A DNA stretch of 64,000 bases from Pleodorina starrii (taxonomy: Eukaryota; Chlorophyta; Chlorophyceae; Chlamydomonadales; Volvocaceae), in NCBI GenBank assembly GCA_030267565.1, contig BRXU01000006.1:3336001-3400000 (forward strand). Reading direction: 5' to 3'. Below are positions 1 to 10,088 of this stretch, piece by piece. The position numbers were made by a program, and so were the translations under genes. Under the pieces are notes generated by a model, which was not told the DNA's origin, did not search any database, and saw nothing but the letters and a program-made list of their open reading frames with translations. Numbering within the stretch: position 1 is the stretch's first letter; each line of letters opens with the position of its first letter.

Positions 1-2636
1 CAGCAGTGCGACGCCCGCCACCAGCAGCGACTTGGCGAGCAGCAGTACGGCGGCGCGGCGCGACGGCCCGCCGCCGAGCAGGTTGACGACGGATTCCGGC
101 TTCGTCGCGTCGACGCCGGTCTGCGCGTCGAACGCGTCGTTGCTGCATCGAGGAGCGAAGGGGCGAAGGAGCCAAATGCACACATCGAGGGGCGGATTGA
201 GGGCGCAGGAGGTGAAAGGTGACCGGAGGTGAGCGCGGAGGCGCGATGGGCGTCGCTCGCTCCCAGGGGAGGGCGATGCAGACGCAGCCGGAAGGAAAGG
301 CAGGCGCAGGGGCGGGTCGGGAATGGGTCGCGGCGGGTTGCGCCGCGAGGAGTATCCACGTACAGGCCGGAGCCCGTCTCTCGTGCTAAGATGACCGATA
401 CGCCGATGATTCTGATGCTTTTCCGTCGCGGCCTCCCTCCGAACCTGCTCGCTCCCTTGCCGTGTGAATTACGAGGGTGATGAATTCGAGTCGCTTGAGG
501 CTCTCGTCAAGCATGCGGTTGGGGAGGAAAAGCGTTGGAAAGAGACTCATCCCAGCCGAGCTTCGCTGACCTTTGTTTCCTCCGACCGGAACCGTCGTAA
601 CAAACGCCCACAGAACGCGCCCGAGAACGACGGCTTCCAGCCGGTGAACAAGAAGCAGAAGCGCGCGGCGGGCGGCGCCGCGGCCGGGGACTCAGCGCAC
701 AGCGCCTCGTCGGGCCCGAACCCGACGGCGCCGACGCGCATCTTTTCCAACCACTTGAACCGCGTTCTCTCCCACTGCGAGTGGGAGTACTACAAGAGAA
801 GAACGCGCTTGCAGTCCTCACCGCGATGGCCCTTCTCCCCGCAGCGGACTGCAAGCGCGTTCTTCTCTTGTAGTACTCCCACTCGCAGTGGGAGAGAACC
901 CGGTTGAGGTGGTTCGAGAAGATGCGCGTGGGCGCCGTCGGGTTCGGGCCCGACGAGGCGCTGTGCGCTGAGTCCCCGGCCGCGGCGCCGCCCGCCGCGC
1001 GCTTCTGCTTCTTGTTCACCGGCTGGAAGCCGTCGTCCTCGGGCGCGTTCTGCGGGCGTTTGTTACGACGGTTCCGGTCAGAGGAAACAAGGCGAAGTTC
1101 AGCGAAGCTCGGCTAGGATGAGTCTCTTTGCAACGCTTTTCCTCCCCAACCGCATGCTTAACGAGAGCCTCAAGCGACTCGAATTCATCACCCTCGTAAT
1201 TCACACGGCAAGGAGCGAGCAGGTTCGAAGGATTGGCAACAGCAGCAGCGCCTACAGCAGGATTCGGATCTACGCTGCGACCAGCCCCGTTTCCTACCGT
1301 GTTAACGGCGGGATCGCCCCCGAGCAGCCCTGGCGCATCGCTCAGCACCCAGTCGCACCCAGCACCCCACGCCGTCATTCCACCCCACCGCGCTGCGGCA
1401 GCGCCCTCACCCCCTCCCTCCCTTCCCCAGCCGCTACCCCCGTCGGCCTGGCCTGTCGGCGGGCCGGCAGGCCGGCAGGCAGCGCTCGCCAGTACTTTCC
1501 TCGCGCACCGCGGGCCGGCAGGCCGAGCACCAGGGGGATCAGGGAGTGATATGCTCCTTTATATACCGTAACAATGAGTCACTGAGAGCAGGGCGAAGGT
1601 CCGCGCTCCGCGGGCCGGCAGGCTTGGCAGCGCTGCGGCAGGACCCCGTCCTTCCGGCGCGGTAGGCCTAGGCGCCTAGCGGCCTAGCGGCCTAAGTGCC
1701 TAGGTCTAAAATAGGCGCCTAGCGGTGTATCGTGTTCGGGTACCGGTATCTGATCGTGCGGCACACCTGAGGTTGAGCCAGCCAATGACCAGGATGGCGG
1801 CCAGGACGAAGCCGCCCACGCGGGCCCAGGGCAGCACGCCGAACTCCAAGAACACGTTCGCGGCGGCCACCTGAGGTTTGCGAGCGCGGGTGTCAGAACC
1901 ACCAACCCACATTTTACGTTATGTGCGTAAATATAAAAAATTTAAAATATACGACCCGACCGCGGCCACCTGCGGGTAGCTGCTGCTGTTGTTGTTAGTT
2001 GGTAGTTGTTAGTTGTAGGTGTTATTCAGGCGTGTGGTACAAGCCGCAGGGAACAACGCCTAACGGCTAGACAACGACGATGCAGTTGGGTTGGCCAGAT
2101 TGTGGGTGGGGTTGGGTACGTGTGCGTGTGCGGACCAGCTCCCATGATTCCTGCCAGGCGCAGCTCACGGGGCGGCAAGTGCTTACCAGGACGGGAATGA
2201 AGCCGACAGAGTACATGGGCGGCTTGATGGCCGCAAACCAGAGCTTCTTCCGGTCTTCGGGGGTCTGCGTAGGAGAGCTAGCGCTGCTACTGGGGGGCGT
2301 GGCGGTGGCTGGCGCCTGGACTGCTGCGGGACCTGCCGCTGCTTCCTGCGCAGCGGCAGGCGGGTCTTCGACGACAGGCGTACTCCCCGCCTGAGCTTCC
2401 TCGGGCCGGCTTTGCGGCCGATCAAACCCCGGCTGTAGTTCGATCATCAGGCCGGTCGTTGCTGGGGTAGCGCAGCAAGGCACCGCGCGTTGTGACCGGA
2501 TGCACCTCAAGGCTGTTGCTGATGGCGCGCGCCGCCGCGACAGCATTGCCATAGGATTTAAATGAGATGCATAAGGCGACCCCATGTGCCCGCTGCAGAG
2601 CGCGCCCTGTGCTCCCATAGCGGACGCAGGAACCAT
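1..2636 (-). CDS. ABC4: MenA/ABC4-like 1,4-dihydroxy-2-naphthoate phytyltransferase (partial, C-terminus beyond left edge)
   Basis: UbiA-family integral membrane prenyltransferase. The family attaches a phytyl/polyprenyl chain to 1,4-dihydroxy-2-naphthoate in phylloquinone synthesis, in the plastid of algae and plants. Three exons are visible: 2636-2187, 1870-1767 and 142-1 (open to the edge); phases 0 and 2 match. Exon 1 has an Arg/Ser/Ala-rich N-terminus suited to a transit peptide, a Pro/Ala-rich linker, then KLWFAAIKPPMYSVGFIPVL, the start of the first membrane helix. Exon 2 encodes a helix ending WLNL. Exon 3 continues SNDAFDAQTGVD, the Asp-rich UbiA signature (NDxxDxxxxxxD), and ESVVNLLGG, typical of plant MenA. 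The start at 2636 is the first in-frame Met; Met residues further in are possible. The second intron is 1.6 kb and carries a long palindrome. Family assignment is strong; the substrate is inferred from similarity to plant ABC4. Confidence 0.85.
352..377 (-). repeat. Intronic repeat, outer module (copy 1)
   Basis: GTATCCACGTACAGGCCGGA followed by AGCCCGT. It recurs with two substitutions at 54812-54837 in an intron of the aldo/keto reductase gene. Both are antisense to their host gene when read on +. Confidence 0.6.
431..1231. repeat. Long inverted repeat (about 387-bp arms, 28-bp spacer) of transposon-derived coding sequence
   Basis: Left arm 431-817 and right arm 846-1231 are reverse complements with a few substitutions and indels; the spacer is 818-845. 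Both arms read outside-in as the same protein fragment (left arm on +, right arm on -), including YEGDEFESLEALVKHAVGEE and a basic KKQKRAAGG stretch, so one transposon gag/ORF1-like fragment is duplicated head to head. It lies inside the second intron of the MenA-like gene. The family is not recognised. It could be a foldback element or a head-to-head insertion of a retrotransposon fragment. Confidence 0.85.
1539..1584 (-). repeat. Intronic repeat, inner module (copy 1)
   Basis: In the gene sense (- strand) it reads CAGTGACTCATT, a short spacer, TATAAA, then GGAGCATATCACTCCCTGA and a C-rich tract. Matching copies lie at 54889-54930 and, shorter, at 32501-32525. All three are in introns and in the same orientation relative to the gene. 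Confidence 0.65.
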
Positions 2637-3638
2637 CTTCTGTCGCAGCGGCTTGACAGGTAGAAAGCAACCTGGAACAACAATTGCAAAAATTCCACCC
2701 TATTCTAGAATGAATTTGGTAATTGATAACTAGGCGTAATGCAAATCACTTTGAGGCGTAAACTTGCAAGATACAGATTCTCTCAGAGCAGAGTTGAAGA
2801 TCCGACGAAGCTCGATCACAATCCGTGCGCGACGTTGTAAGGTAATCAATTATTGCGGTCTGCAAACAGTAAAATTGAATTTTTGGTTTTGAAGCCCAAA
2901 CAGTCCAAAATCGCTAGTTCATCTCAGATTTGGATTCATACACGCAAGTCGTAGCTCGCATATTCTGCATTGAGTTTCGGTTGCAAAGGCGATATGGTGT
3001 TTCAGTACTTTTATGTCGTACTGTGCTGTGTGTGCTGTCGTGGTAGCCTGGTAGGGTTGCGCTCGTTGGGACGCAGGTATCACAGCCAAGGGGTTTGTCG
3101 CTGGCATTACATTAGGGCTCCGCTTATAGTAGCTCATTTTGTAAGAGCAGGACACACCTAACGGCTGCCGCATACTCGCTCTGTGTGCCTCAGTTCCTCC
3201 CAGTCATGCAGATCCGAAGAATGACGGCCGCCTCAGGGCCGCCTGTATGCCCGTTGCATCTGCCCTTTCCCTTCGCCCCTACCTCCCGTACAAAGTTCCG
3301 CCGCTCAGCATCTCGGACCGAGCCCCGAGGCGCAAGACGCGCCCTGCCTCCGCCTCGCCCCTTGCCATCATTTCCACAACGCATCACCTCACGAGCCAAC
3401 GAGCCCCAACGTGCCCCAACGAGCCAACGTGCCCCAACGAGCCCCAACGTGGCCGGAAAAGCCAACGTTGGGGCTGCAGCCGCGGCAGTGTCAGATGTGG
3501 TACGCGCCGACAACCCCTTGGGGTTTCCTGCGCCGCGCACCGGTTCACTCCCTCCATCCTGGCCCCGGCAACCCACGCCTCCCCCCTGAAGGTTTTGGGT
3601 TTGCCCTCGCTCCGTCCCCACCACCTGTCCCAAGTCCC
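2637..3638. other. Intergenic region upstream of the MenA-like gene
   Basis: About 1 kb between the MenA-like start and the tandem array 3' of the LicD gene. The part nearest MenA (2690-3180) is AT-richer than its surroundings and should hold the promoter. At 3385-3470 a short degenerate repeat of CCAACGAGC/CCAACGTGC is visible. No convincing gene was seen; the short ORFs here have no recognisable domain. Confidence 0.5.
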
Positions 3639-3830
3639 GTCAGATCCGCAGCCCGATTGGATTCAAGTCCTCATCCCCGCAATCAGATCCGCAGCCCGAT
3701 TGGATTCAAGTCCTCATCCCCGCAATCAGATCCGCAGCCCGATTGGATTCAAGTCCTCATCCCCGCAATTAGATCCGCAGCCCGATTGGATTCAAGTCCT
3801 CATCCCTGCAATTAGATCCGCAGCCCGATC
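3639..3830. repeat. Tandem array, 43-bp unit, four full copies plus a partial fifth
   Basis: The unit contains GATCCGCAGCCCGATTGGAT. Copies start at about 3639, 3682, 3725 and 3768, and a partial copy starts at 3811. The partial copy encodes, on the - strand, the last residues (IGLRI) and stop codon of the LicD-domain gene, so the array forms its 3' end and presumably 3' UTR. Confidence 0.9.
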
Positions 3831-6445
3831 CTGCCCAGCCCGCGCAGCACTCGCAGATAGCGCTTGTTGTGCTCGATGGCGTCGCTGCCCTTGCTGGCGT
3901 ATTTCGGCGTGCGCCAGTCGGGGCCGTAGCGGTGCTGCAGCACGCCCTCCACGTCGCGCGGCGCGGGCGCGGTCGAGTCAAACATTGGGATGGAGCCCAG
4001 CGGCAACACCAGGTCCCTGAATGCAGCGCAGCGGAAATCGAAAAGCAGCAGAAAGCAGCGGAAAACAGCGGAAAATGGGAAGGAAATCGGCGGAAGCGGA
4101 AAGCAGCGGAAAGTGGAAAACAGAAAGTGGAAGGGAGCTGACGACAGAGTGGGCGCTATTTTGCCGGCGGAGATGGTGAGGAAGGCGGAAGCGAGCGTGG
4201 GGAGGCTGATGGCGGTCGGTGGTGGTCGGGGTGAAATGCGGACAGAGAGAGACAGAGAGGAACAGAGAGAGAGACAAAGAGAGGGCGCAGGGCGCCCACA
4301 TGGCGGAAGGCGGACGGTCTGGAGCCCTCTGTTGTTGTTACCGCATCAAAACCCAAAGAGCGTGCGTAACGCTCGCATGGCGCTTACTTTGGCACGTCGC
4401 AGTGCGCGTTCTTGTTGATACGGATCTTGGATCCAAAGTCGAAGCCGCCGAAGAGGTCCGCCCACATCACCTTGACGGCAGCGCAAGGAAACAAGGAAGC
4501 GAGCAGGAAGCGCAATCAAGCAGGCAGTCAAACAACCACCTGTTGTGGTGGTCCGTTCGCCAACTCGGTAACGCGGAAACCAAGCTGCGGTCAAACGAAG
4601 CCTGCCGCTGCCACTGCCGCTGCCACCGCCCTCATCCCCTCTCACGCCCCGCCCCATTACGTTATGCCGTCTGCCGTACCTTCCCGGGCAGGTAGATCCG
4701 GATCCAGCGCTGCTTCAGTCCGTCGCCCAGATCCCGACTCTTGCCGATCCAATCCGCGGTGAAGCCCTGTCGCGGTCGCGGTCGCGGTCGCTTGGTTTCG
4801 GAGGCGGGCCAGCCAAGCAGGGCTCCGAAAGTCAATGGGTCGGTGAATGCGAATCGCAAGCACGCAACGCGCGCGCTAGCGGCACCAGCGCACCCTCCGC
4901 GCTGCGGCAGCTCGAAGCTTTAGGGTTATCTACGGCTTGTGTGAGGATGACGGTGTTTGAAACCCTTCGAAAAAGCGAGGTACGGCATGGAAACGGCTGG
5001 GCTGGATCGCGCGCATGGGAATGTGGTGTGGTCACCATCCGGGAGGGAGACTGGGAGAGTGGGTTCCGGAGCGGAGTGGGGCAGAGGAGGCCCTGCAAGC
5101 CTGCATGCGGATAGGAGGGAGCAGTTAGGGCAGCCCGTGGGATAAGGCCCCGCGGCCAGCCGCCGGCGAGCTCGGGCGGGGGGACCACTTTAATGACGGT
5201 TCACGGAGCACTGCCTTGGCCCACCCACTGCCGTACAACACACGTACACACACGCCACACATATACACTCACCTTGGGGAGCACACCCGGCGAGCGCAGC
5301 TTCTGCAGGAGCTCCTCAAAATCCGGATCCAGAACCACCAAATCCACATCGTTGTCGTGTTCGTACACATCGTTGTTGCGCGCCAGCGACATGAGGGAGC
5401 CAAAGTCAACCCAAAAAGTGACCCCCGCCTGAGGGACCGCGATGATCAGGGAGGGAGGGAGGAAGGGACGGGGGGCTAAAACTCGGGAATCAAAAGTACT
5501 TCTGAAAGCAGTTCAAAAAATGGACAGTAGTGTTATTGAAAGTAATTGAAACGGATAGTACTTCGATGAAAGTAGTTACAAATGGATAGGACCCAGTACG
5601 TCGCATCGCGATGGACGAAATGGCCGAAACCGGGCGCAATGGAGGCATGACACAAGGGAAAAGCCGGGCGGTTCGGTCGAAGGTCGGGGGTTGGAAATGG
5701 AGGCAAGGGCTGTGCTGCGGCGATCTCGAGGCTATGGCGATAAGGCGCCTTCTTGCAGGTGCGATGCGTCGGGATGTGAGTCGCGGTGTGGGGATGTGGG
5801 TCGCGGTGTGGGGAGCTAGGGTAGCGATTTGCAGATGTGGGTCGCGACCCGCCCAGACGCTCAAAGCCCCGCCCGCTCGCCCGCCGGATAACGATCTGCG
5901 TGCTCTGATGATGCCCGACCATCGACCCAGATCGTTTCTCTCTGTCTCTCTCTCTCGCGCGCACGAGCGCGTGCGTGCCGTCCCACGAAACCCAATGAAG
6001 GTGGCGCGCGGCGATAGATCATGTTAGCATTTGCGCGCGCCCGCGCGCGCCAGCCGCCGCCGCCAGCCTGCCATCAGCTGCAGCAGCTGCAGCAGCCCCT
6101 CCGAAACCACTCACCCACCTTTTCACCCACCTTTTGGAGCGCGGGCACGATCTCTTGGAGTGCGCGGCGCAGCAGGCGCTTCTTGACGGCACGAAAGGCG
6201 GCCAGTACGAGGTACAGACCGCCGTACAGGAGGCCCACCGCGCCGGCGCCGCGCACCAGCGCCTGGGCCGCGGTAGGGGCGGCCGCTGCGGCCGCAGTAC
6301 CGCCGCCGCCGCCGCCGCCGGGCCAGGCGGGCCCGGGCGGCTGCTTCCTTGGGCCGACGGCGGCCGAGGGGTGCTGCTGCCGCCGCTGCCTTGGAGCGGG
6401 GCCGGGCGGGAGGTTGGTGGGCGCGGGGCCGTGCAGCGGAAACAT
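3812..6445 (-). CDS. LicD-domain (fukutin/phosphocholine-transferase-like) membrane protein
   Basis: Predicted 281-residue protein from five exons: 6445-6131, 5428-5273, 4766-4680, 4470-4388 and 4016-3812; all phases match. LicD proteins are nucleotidyltransferase-fold enzymes that put phosphocholine, phosphosugar or ribitol-phosphate groups on glycans, usually in the secretory pathway. Visible features: Pro/Gly-rich N-terminus, one membrane segment at about residues 66-84 (GLLYGGLYLVLAAF), then VTFWVDFGSLMSLAR and EHDNDVDLVVLDP (metal-binding Asp cluster, about 129-139), which follow the LicD pattern of 'yW..yGtLL...R...i..DdDvDi'. C-terminal parts are WADLFGFDF, HCDVPKDLVLPLGSIPMFD and HRYGPDWRTP, also standard for the family. 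Exon 3 has a weak pyrimidine tract, and two near-identical GTGGGTG donors follow exon 1, so these ends are less certain. The substrate is unknown. The stop codon comes from the 43-bp array. Confidence 0.8.
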
Positions 6446-7192
6446 GTTTGTTGCTTACGCGCAGGTGCTGCTTTGTTTGTTTTCAGCGGGCTAGGTGTGT
6501 ACGTCGACGTCTGGGGAGGTGAAGCTGGCACTTGGGGGGCGCGGCGGCGCCGTTCAGGGCGCTCAGCCAAAATGAGCGGGTCAACAAAGGAAACGTTGGA
6601 TTGAGAACAAGCAGCGGCGCGCGAAATTTAGCCTGTTTGGACGTTGCTGATGTATGTGGGCTTCGCCGGGTCCCGGTTGGACAAGCAGTAGGACGAAAGG
6701 GAAATTTAGATTTGCAGTCGGTCAGCCAAACGCGCGGTCGTTGCCGTTGCGGAGCGTGCGGGCAGAATGATGTCACGGTACGAGGTGCGAGAAAGAACTC
6801 GCCATGCCCACCGACGACGCAAAATTATGATGTTGACGGTCTCCTTCCTCATATATGTTTTGTTGCTGAATATTTGCGCGGGAATTATTACTCCATTTGT
6901 CAGCATCCAAACTTGATCCGACGACCCGACGCGGACGCCCGTTCGCCCAGCGTGTTGAACGAGACGCGGGCGGCTGGCGAGTCGAGTCGAGGTCGGCTTT
7001 ACCCAAGGCCGCTACCAAGGTCACCGTGCGCCCTCGTCCGTTGTTCTGAATGGGTATCTCAGAGGCGGTGGAGGCGGGGAAAGGGCACGAAAGCTGAGCA
7101 AGGACGGCATCGCCTGGAATCGATCCGGCAGCATGCACCCAACCCCATTCAAATGGTGGAGCGTGGCTGGAGGGAGGTGACCGTGGAAACAC
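6446..7192. other. Intergenic region upstream of the LicD-domain gene
   Basis: About 750 bp between the LicD-gene start and the repeat element at 7193. Open frames exist on both strands but none shows a domain or credible codon pattern. The segment should include the LicD-gene promoter. Nothing else recognised. Confidence 0.4.
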
Positions 7193-7999
7193 GGGTCGAG
7201 GGCGTACAAAAACGCTCGTCCTAAGAACACAAGAACGGGCCTACACGTGATGTTTGACCAAGCCCTCCTTGCTTCTTCTTTACTTGTTATGTATTGCAAA
7301 TATGGTACGCACCACCGCCCGGGGGGCGAGGAACACATTACGGCTTTGCATGGTCGTAGCTACCATGACATTTTGCAAACGCGCACCGCGAAATCCACGT
7401 TCGAAGACTCAATTGTGTTGGATATTAGTATCTTGATTTGTATATTATCATAATCCAGTCTCGTTGCTGTGCGCGGGAACAGCGCTGGAGCATGCCTGCC
7501 GTACTATTTTCCGAAATAGTACGACCTACAAGCGCACCGGTCCCTCATGACGGTCGGCACTCCCGAATGAGTTTCTCTGCCGGCTAGTTCTGCATAAAGT
7601 CATGTTAGTATCTTGATTTGTATATTTAATCCAGTCTCGTTGCTGTGCGCGGGAACAGCGCTGGAGCATGCCTGCCGTACTATTTTCCGGAATAGTACGA
7701 CCTACAAGCGCACCGGTCCCTCACCACGGTCGGCACTCCCAAATGAGTTTCTCTGCCGGCTGGTTCTGCATAAAGTCAAAGTGGATTTTGACAAGGCGCT
7801 GCTGCTTCTCGACAAGCATTGGCCGGCCGTGCATCCTCAGACAATTCATTTCGTCGGGTCCGGCATTTCGTTTGATGCACCTGCAGCTGCGGCCATGATT
7901 GCGTATTTGGAAGACGGGAGTACCATTGACGTCTGCCACCTGGCGGACGCACTGTGCCAACTCCTAGCGATACTCACAGACATGACCACGACGTTCTAG
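7193..7999 (+). mobile_element. Unclassified repeat element with 180-bp tandem duplication and short ORF (copy 1)
   Basis: 7193-7424 is nearly identical to 47488-47717 and, inverted, to about 48180-48430. A 180-bp unit then occurs twice (starts 7425 and 7605); each carries a hairpin CGTACTATTT/AAATAGTACG and the text CGCGGGAACAGCGCTGGAGC. From the second unit an ORF (7613-7999) continues into LHKVKVDFDKALLLLDKHWP and SGISFDAP and ends at 7999. The first unit has a TAG where the second has TGG, so only the second reads through. The protein is not recognised. The element is dispersed, so I read it as a transposon or transposon fragment; ends were not defined. Confidence 0.6.
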
Positions 8000-8118
8000 A
8001 CACCTCCGGCCGTGCCGCAGCGCGCGCGTCGAGGAAATCTCAGGCTGTTGCAATTTATAGAATAATTGCGTGAAGTAACAGGGGGGATACAAAGCTAGTA
8101 TGATTTGCCTGCCTTCGC

Positions 8119-8123
8119 TTGCG
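8119..8123. repeat. 5-bp target-site duplication (left)
   Basis: TTGCG directly before the 5' LTR, repeated as TTGCG at 12955-12959 directly after the 3' LTR. Five bp is the usual duplication for Ty1/copia integrases. Confidence 0.95.
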
Positions 8124-8267
8124 TGTTGAGGTTCGGACGATTACGTTCAGACTTGCACTGCTCCGGAACTGTACGACATCTCTATCTGGTGTGCTTTGCC
8201 TAGCAGAGCATTGTCTGTCTTACTTGTAACATCGGAATGTCTACCAATTGACTATCAATCCACAACA
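8124..8267 (+). repeat. 5' LTR of the copia element
   Basis: 144 bp, starts TGTTG and ends CAACA (5-bp terminal inverted repeat). Appears identical to the 3' LTR at 12811-12954. Confidence 0.96.
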
Positions 8268-8280
8268 GGTTATGAGCCCC
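8268..8280 (+). promoter_or_regulatory. Primer binding site, anticodon-region (half-tRNA-Met) type
   Basis: GGTTATGAGCCCC follows the 5' LTR with no gap. It is complementary to GGGCTCATAACC, the anticodon stem-loop of tRNA-Met (CAU anticodon), rather than to a tRNA 3' end. Drosophila copia is known to prime from an internal tRNA-iMet fragment. The match is seen in the sequence; priming by half-tRNA is inferred. Confidence 0.65.
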
Positions 8281-8317
8281 GCGCATAGGCGCAGCTGAGG
8301 CGAACCTTATCCATAAA

Positions 8318-9577
8318 GTGCCAACTGCGGCGGCAGGCTCGGCAGCGGATAGGATGGGCGGCCAGGATTCTGGCACCGGGAAAGGCTTCTATTTTGGGGC
8401 GATCAACTATGAGGAGATGAGCGAGCACGTGAAGGGGGTGCTCCAGCGCAAGGGTTTGGCGAAGGCCATTGATGAAGACCCGGAGAAGCGCAAGCTCCTA
8501 TCAGCCGACAACGACGAGAAGGCAATTGGTTACATCAAGGAGTTTATTGCCAGCAATGAGAAGCCACTTTACAAGCCCCACAAGACCGCTTGGAACCTGT
8601 GGGAGGCTTTGCGCCAGGACTACGCGCAGCAGTCCATCGCGGCCGTAATGTCGCTCATCGGGCGCCTAAATACGTTCGCCCTCGAAGCCGGCGAGTCAAC
8701 CAAGGCGTACGTCGCGCGTTTCAAGAACCTGCGGAGCGAGCTGGCGAGCGCCGGCGAGAACGTCAGCGACGTAATCGCCATCAGCCACATCCTGGGTGGG
8801 CTTCCGCCAGCCTACGATCAGCTGTGCACCACGTTGCGCCATTCGGGAGATATCAAGAAGGTGGACGATTTGCTGCCCCACCTGATGGTCGAGGAGCTGG
8901 AGATTCAGCGGAAGGAGCGCGCGCAGATGTCGATCAACAGCGTGGCGAGCACTAGCTACGGCGGCGGCCGTGGCGGCTACAGCGCGCGTGGTGGTCGCGG
9001 CGGCCGCGGTGGATACGGCGGCGGCCGCGGCGACGGCGGCTCCAACGGCAACGGCCGGAAGGGCCGCTGCCACTACTGCAACATCAAGGGCCATTACGCG
9101 GCCGAGTGCCGCAAGCGGCTGGCCGACGAAGCAGCCGCGGCGGCTGCAGGAGCGCCGCAACAGCGACAGCAACAGCAGCCGCAGGCCAACCGGGGGCCGC
9201 GGCAGCAGCAGCCACAGCCGCGGCACCTGGTTGCCGCGGTCAACCTGGTGGCTGGGGTGAGAGCTGGACCGGGCGAGTGGCTGGTCGACACTGGCGCCGA
9301 GAAGCACCTGACGGGCGACGCGTCCAACGTCAAGGGATTCACTCCGGTGGGCAGCTCGTGCGAAGTGGTATTCCGCATGCCTGACCAACGGCTCTTGCGT
9401 CCGTCGGGGGTGGGGTCGGTCACGTTTTGGTCGGAGAAGTACCAGACCCGGGTGATGCTGCAGAAGGTTTACGTCGTGCCGGATTTCGACCAGTCCCTGT
9501 TCTCAGTGAAGGCGCTGAAAGAAGCGCTGGGGTGCCCGGTGAGCGCGCATCTCGGGGGGGCCGGAGTCGAGCATTGA
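8318..9577 (+). CDS. Copia gag and protease (ends at a frameshift)
   Basis: 419 residues. The N-terminal gag region has the copia 'UBN2' pattern (WNLWEALRQDYAQQS, then RLNTFALEAGESTKAYVARF and HILGGLPPAYDQL). An RGG/Gly-rich stretch leads to one CCHC zinc knuckle, CHYCNIKGHYAAEC (about residues 250-263). The aspartic protease starts at WLVDTGAEKHLTGD (DTG active site). The frame ends at 9577 because a run of seven G at 9554-9560 throws it off. With six G, reading continues as ESSIEVDGQPALEVFERDG into the next segment. The initiator could lie a few codons in; the first Met is used. Confidence 0.92.
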   Translation: MPTAAAGSAADRMGGQDSGTGKGFYFGAINYEEMSEHVKGVLQRKGLAKAIDEDPEKRKLLSADNDEKAIGYIKEFIASNEKPLYKPHKTAWNLWEALRQDYAQQSIAAVMSLIGRLNTFALEAGESTKAYVARFKNLRSELASAGENVSDVIAISHILGGLPPAYDQLCTTLRHSGDIKKVDDLLPHLMVEELEIQRKERAQMSINSVASTSYGGGRGGYSARGGRGGRGGYGGGRGDGGSNGNGRKGRCHYCNIKGHYAAECRKRLADEAAAAAAGAPQQRQQQQPQANRGPRQQQPQPRHLVAAVNLVAGVRAGPGEWLVDTGAEKHLTGDASNVKGFTPVGSSCEVVFRMPDQRLLRPSGVGSVTFWSEKYQTRVMLQKVYVVPDFDQSLFSVKALKEALGCPVSAHLGGAGVEH

Positions 9578-9578
9578 G

Positions 9579-10088
9579 GTGGACGGCCAACCCGCGTTGG
9601 AGGTTTTTGAGAGGGACGGGATGTACTACCTGCGAGAGCAGGAGCAGCAGGCCTCGTCGCTAGGGCCCGTCTCGGCACAGGACCCCGGCTCGGCGCAGGG
9701 GCCCGACTCGTCGCGAGATCACCCGCCGAAAGGGGGCCGGGGTGCACCGCCAGCCGTTTCCCCGGGGGCCACGATTTCGGTTGTTCAGAGTTCCCGAGGC
9801 CCAGTGACCGCCCCGGTGAGCAATGCAGGGCTCTCGGCGGGGGATAGGGATTTCCTGAATGATGCGTTGCGGAAGCGTTACGAGGTGGCGCAGAAGTTCG
9901 AGGAGAATGCCTGGCGTAGGGTCCACCATGAAATGGCGGTGGAGAACGCGCGCGTGGCCGCTGAAAAGAAGACGGCGCACATCACTCGGGTAGCGAAGGT
10001 GCACAGTGAGCGCGTAAAGGAGCGGGAGGAGAAGCGAAGGCTCTGCTGTTCCACCGCCGCCTGGGGCATGCTGGTTTCAGGTCGATGA
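9579..10088 (+). pseudogene. Copia linker segment between protease and integrase, shifted frame
   Basis: Continuation of the polyprotein in another frame, from VDGQPALEVFERDGMYYLRE through a Pro/Ser/Gly-rich linker and a charged helix (ENARVAAEKKTAHI). At about 10030-10042 the sense moves back to the frame of the first segment, where ALLFHRRLGHAGF (GAG-pre-integrase, first zinc-binding His residues) starts. It is listed as broken because it has no start of its own and needs shifts on both sides. Confidence 0.8.

Noticed and set aside
3639..3830. CRISPR array
   Set aside because: The 43-bp units abut directly with no spacers; it is a minisatellite. The same holds for 27831-27990.
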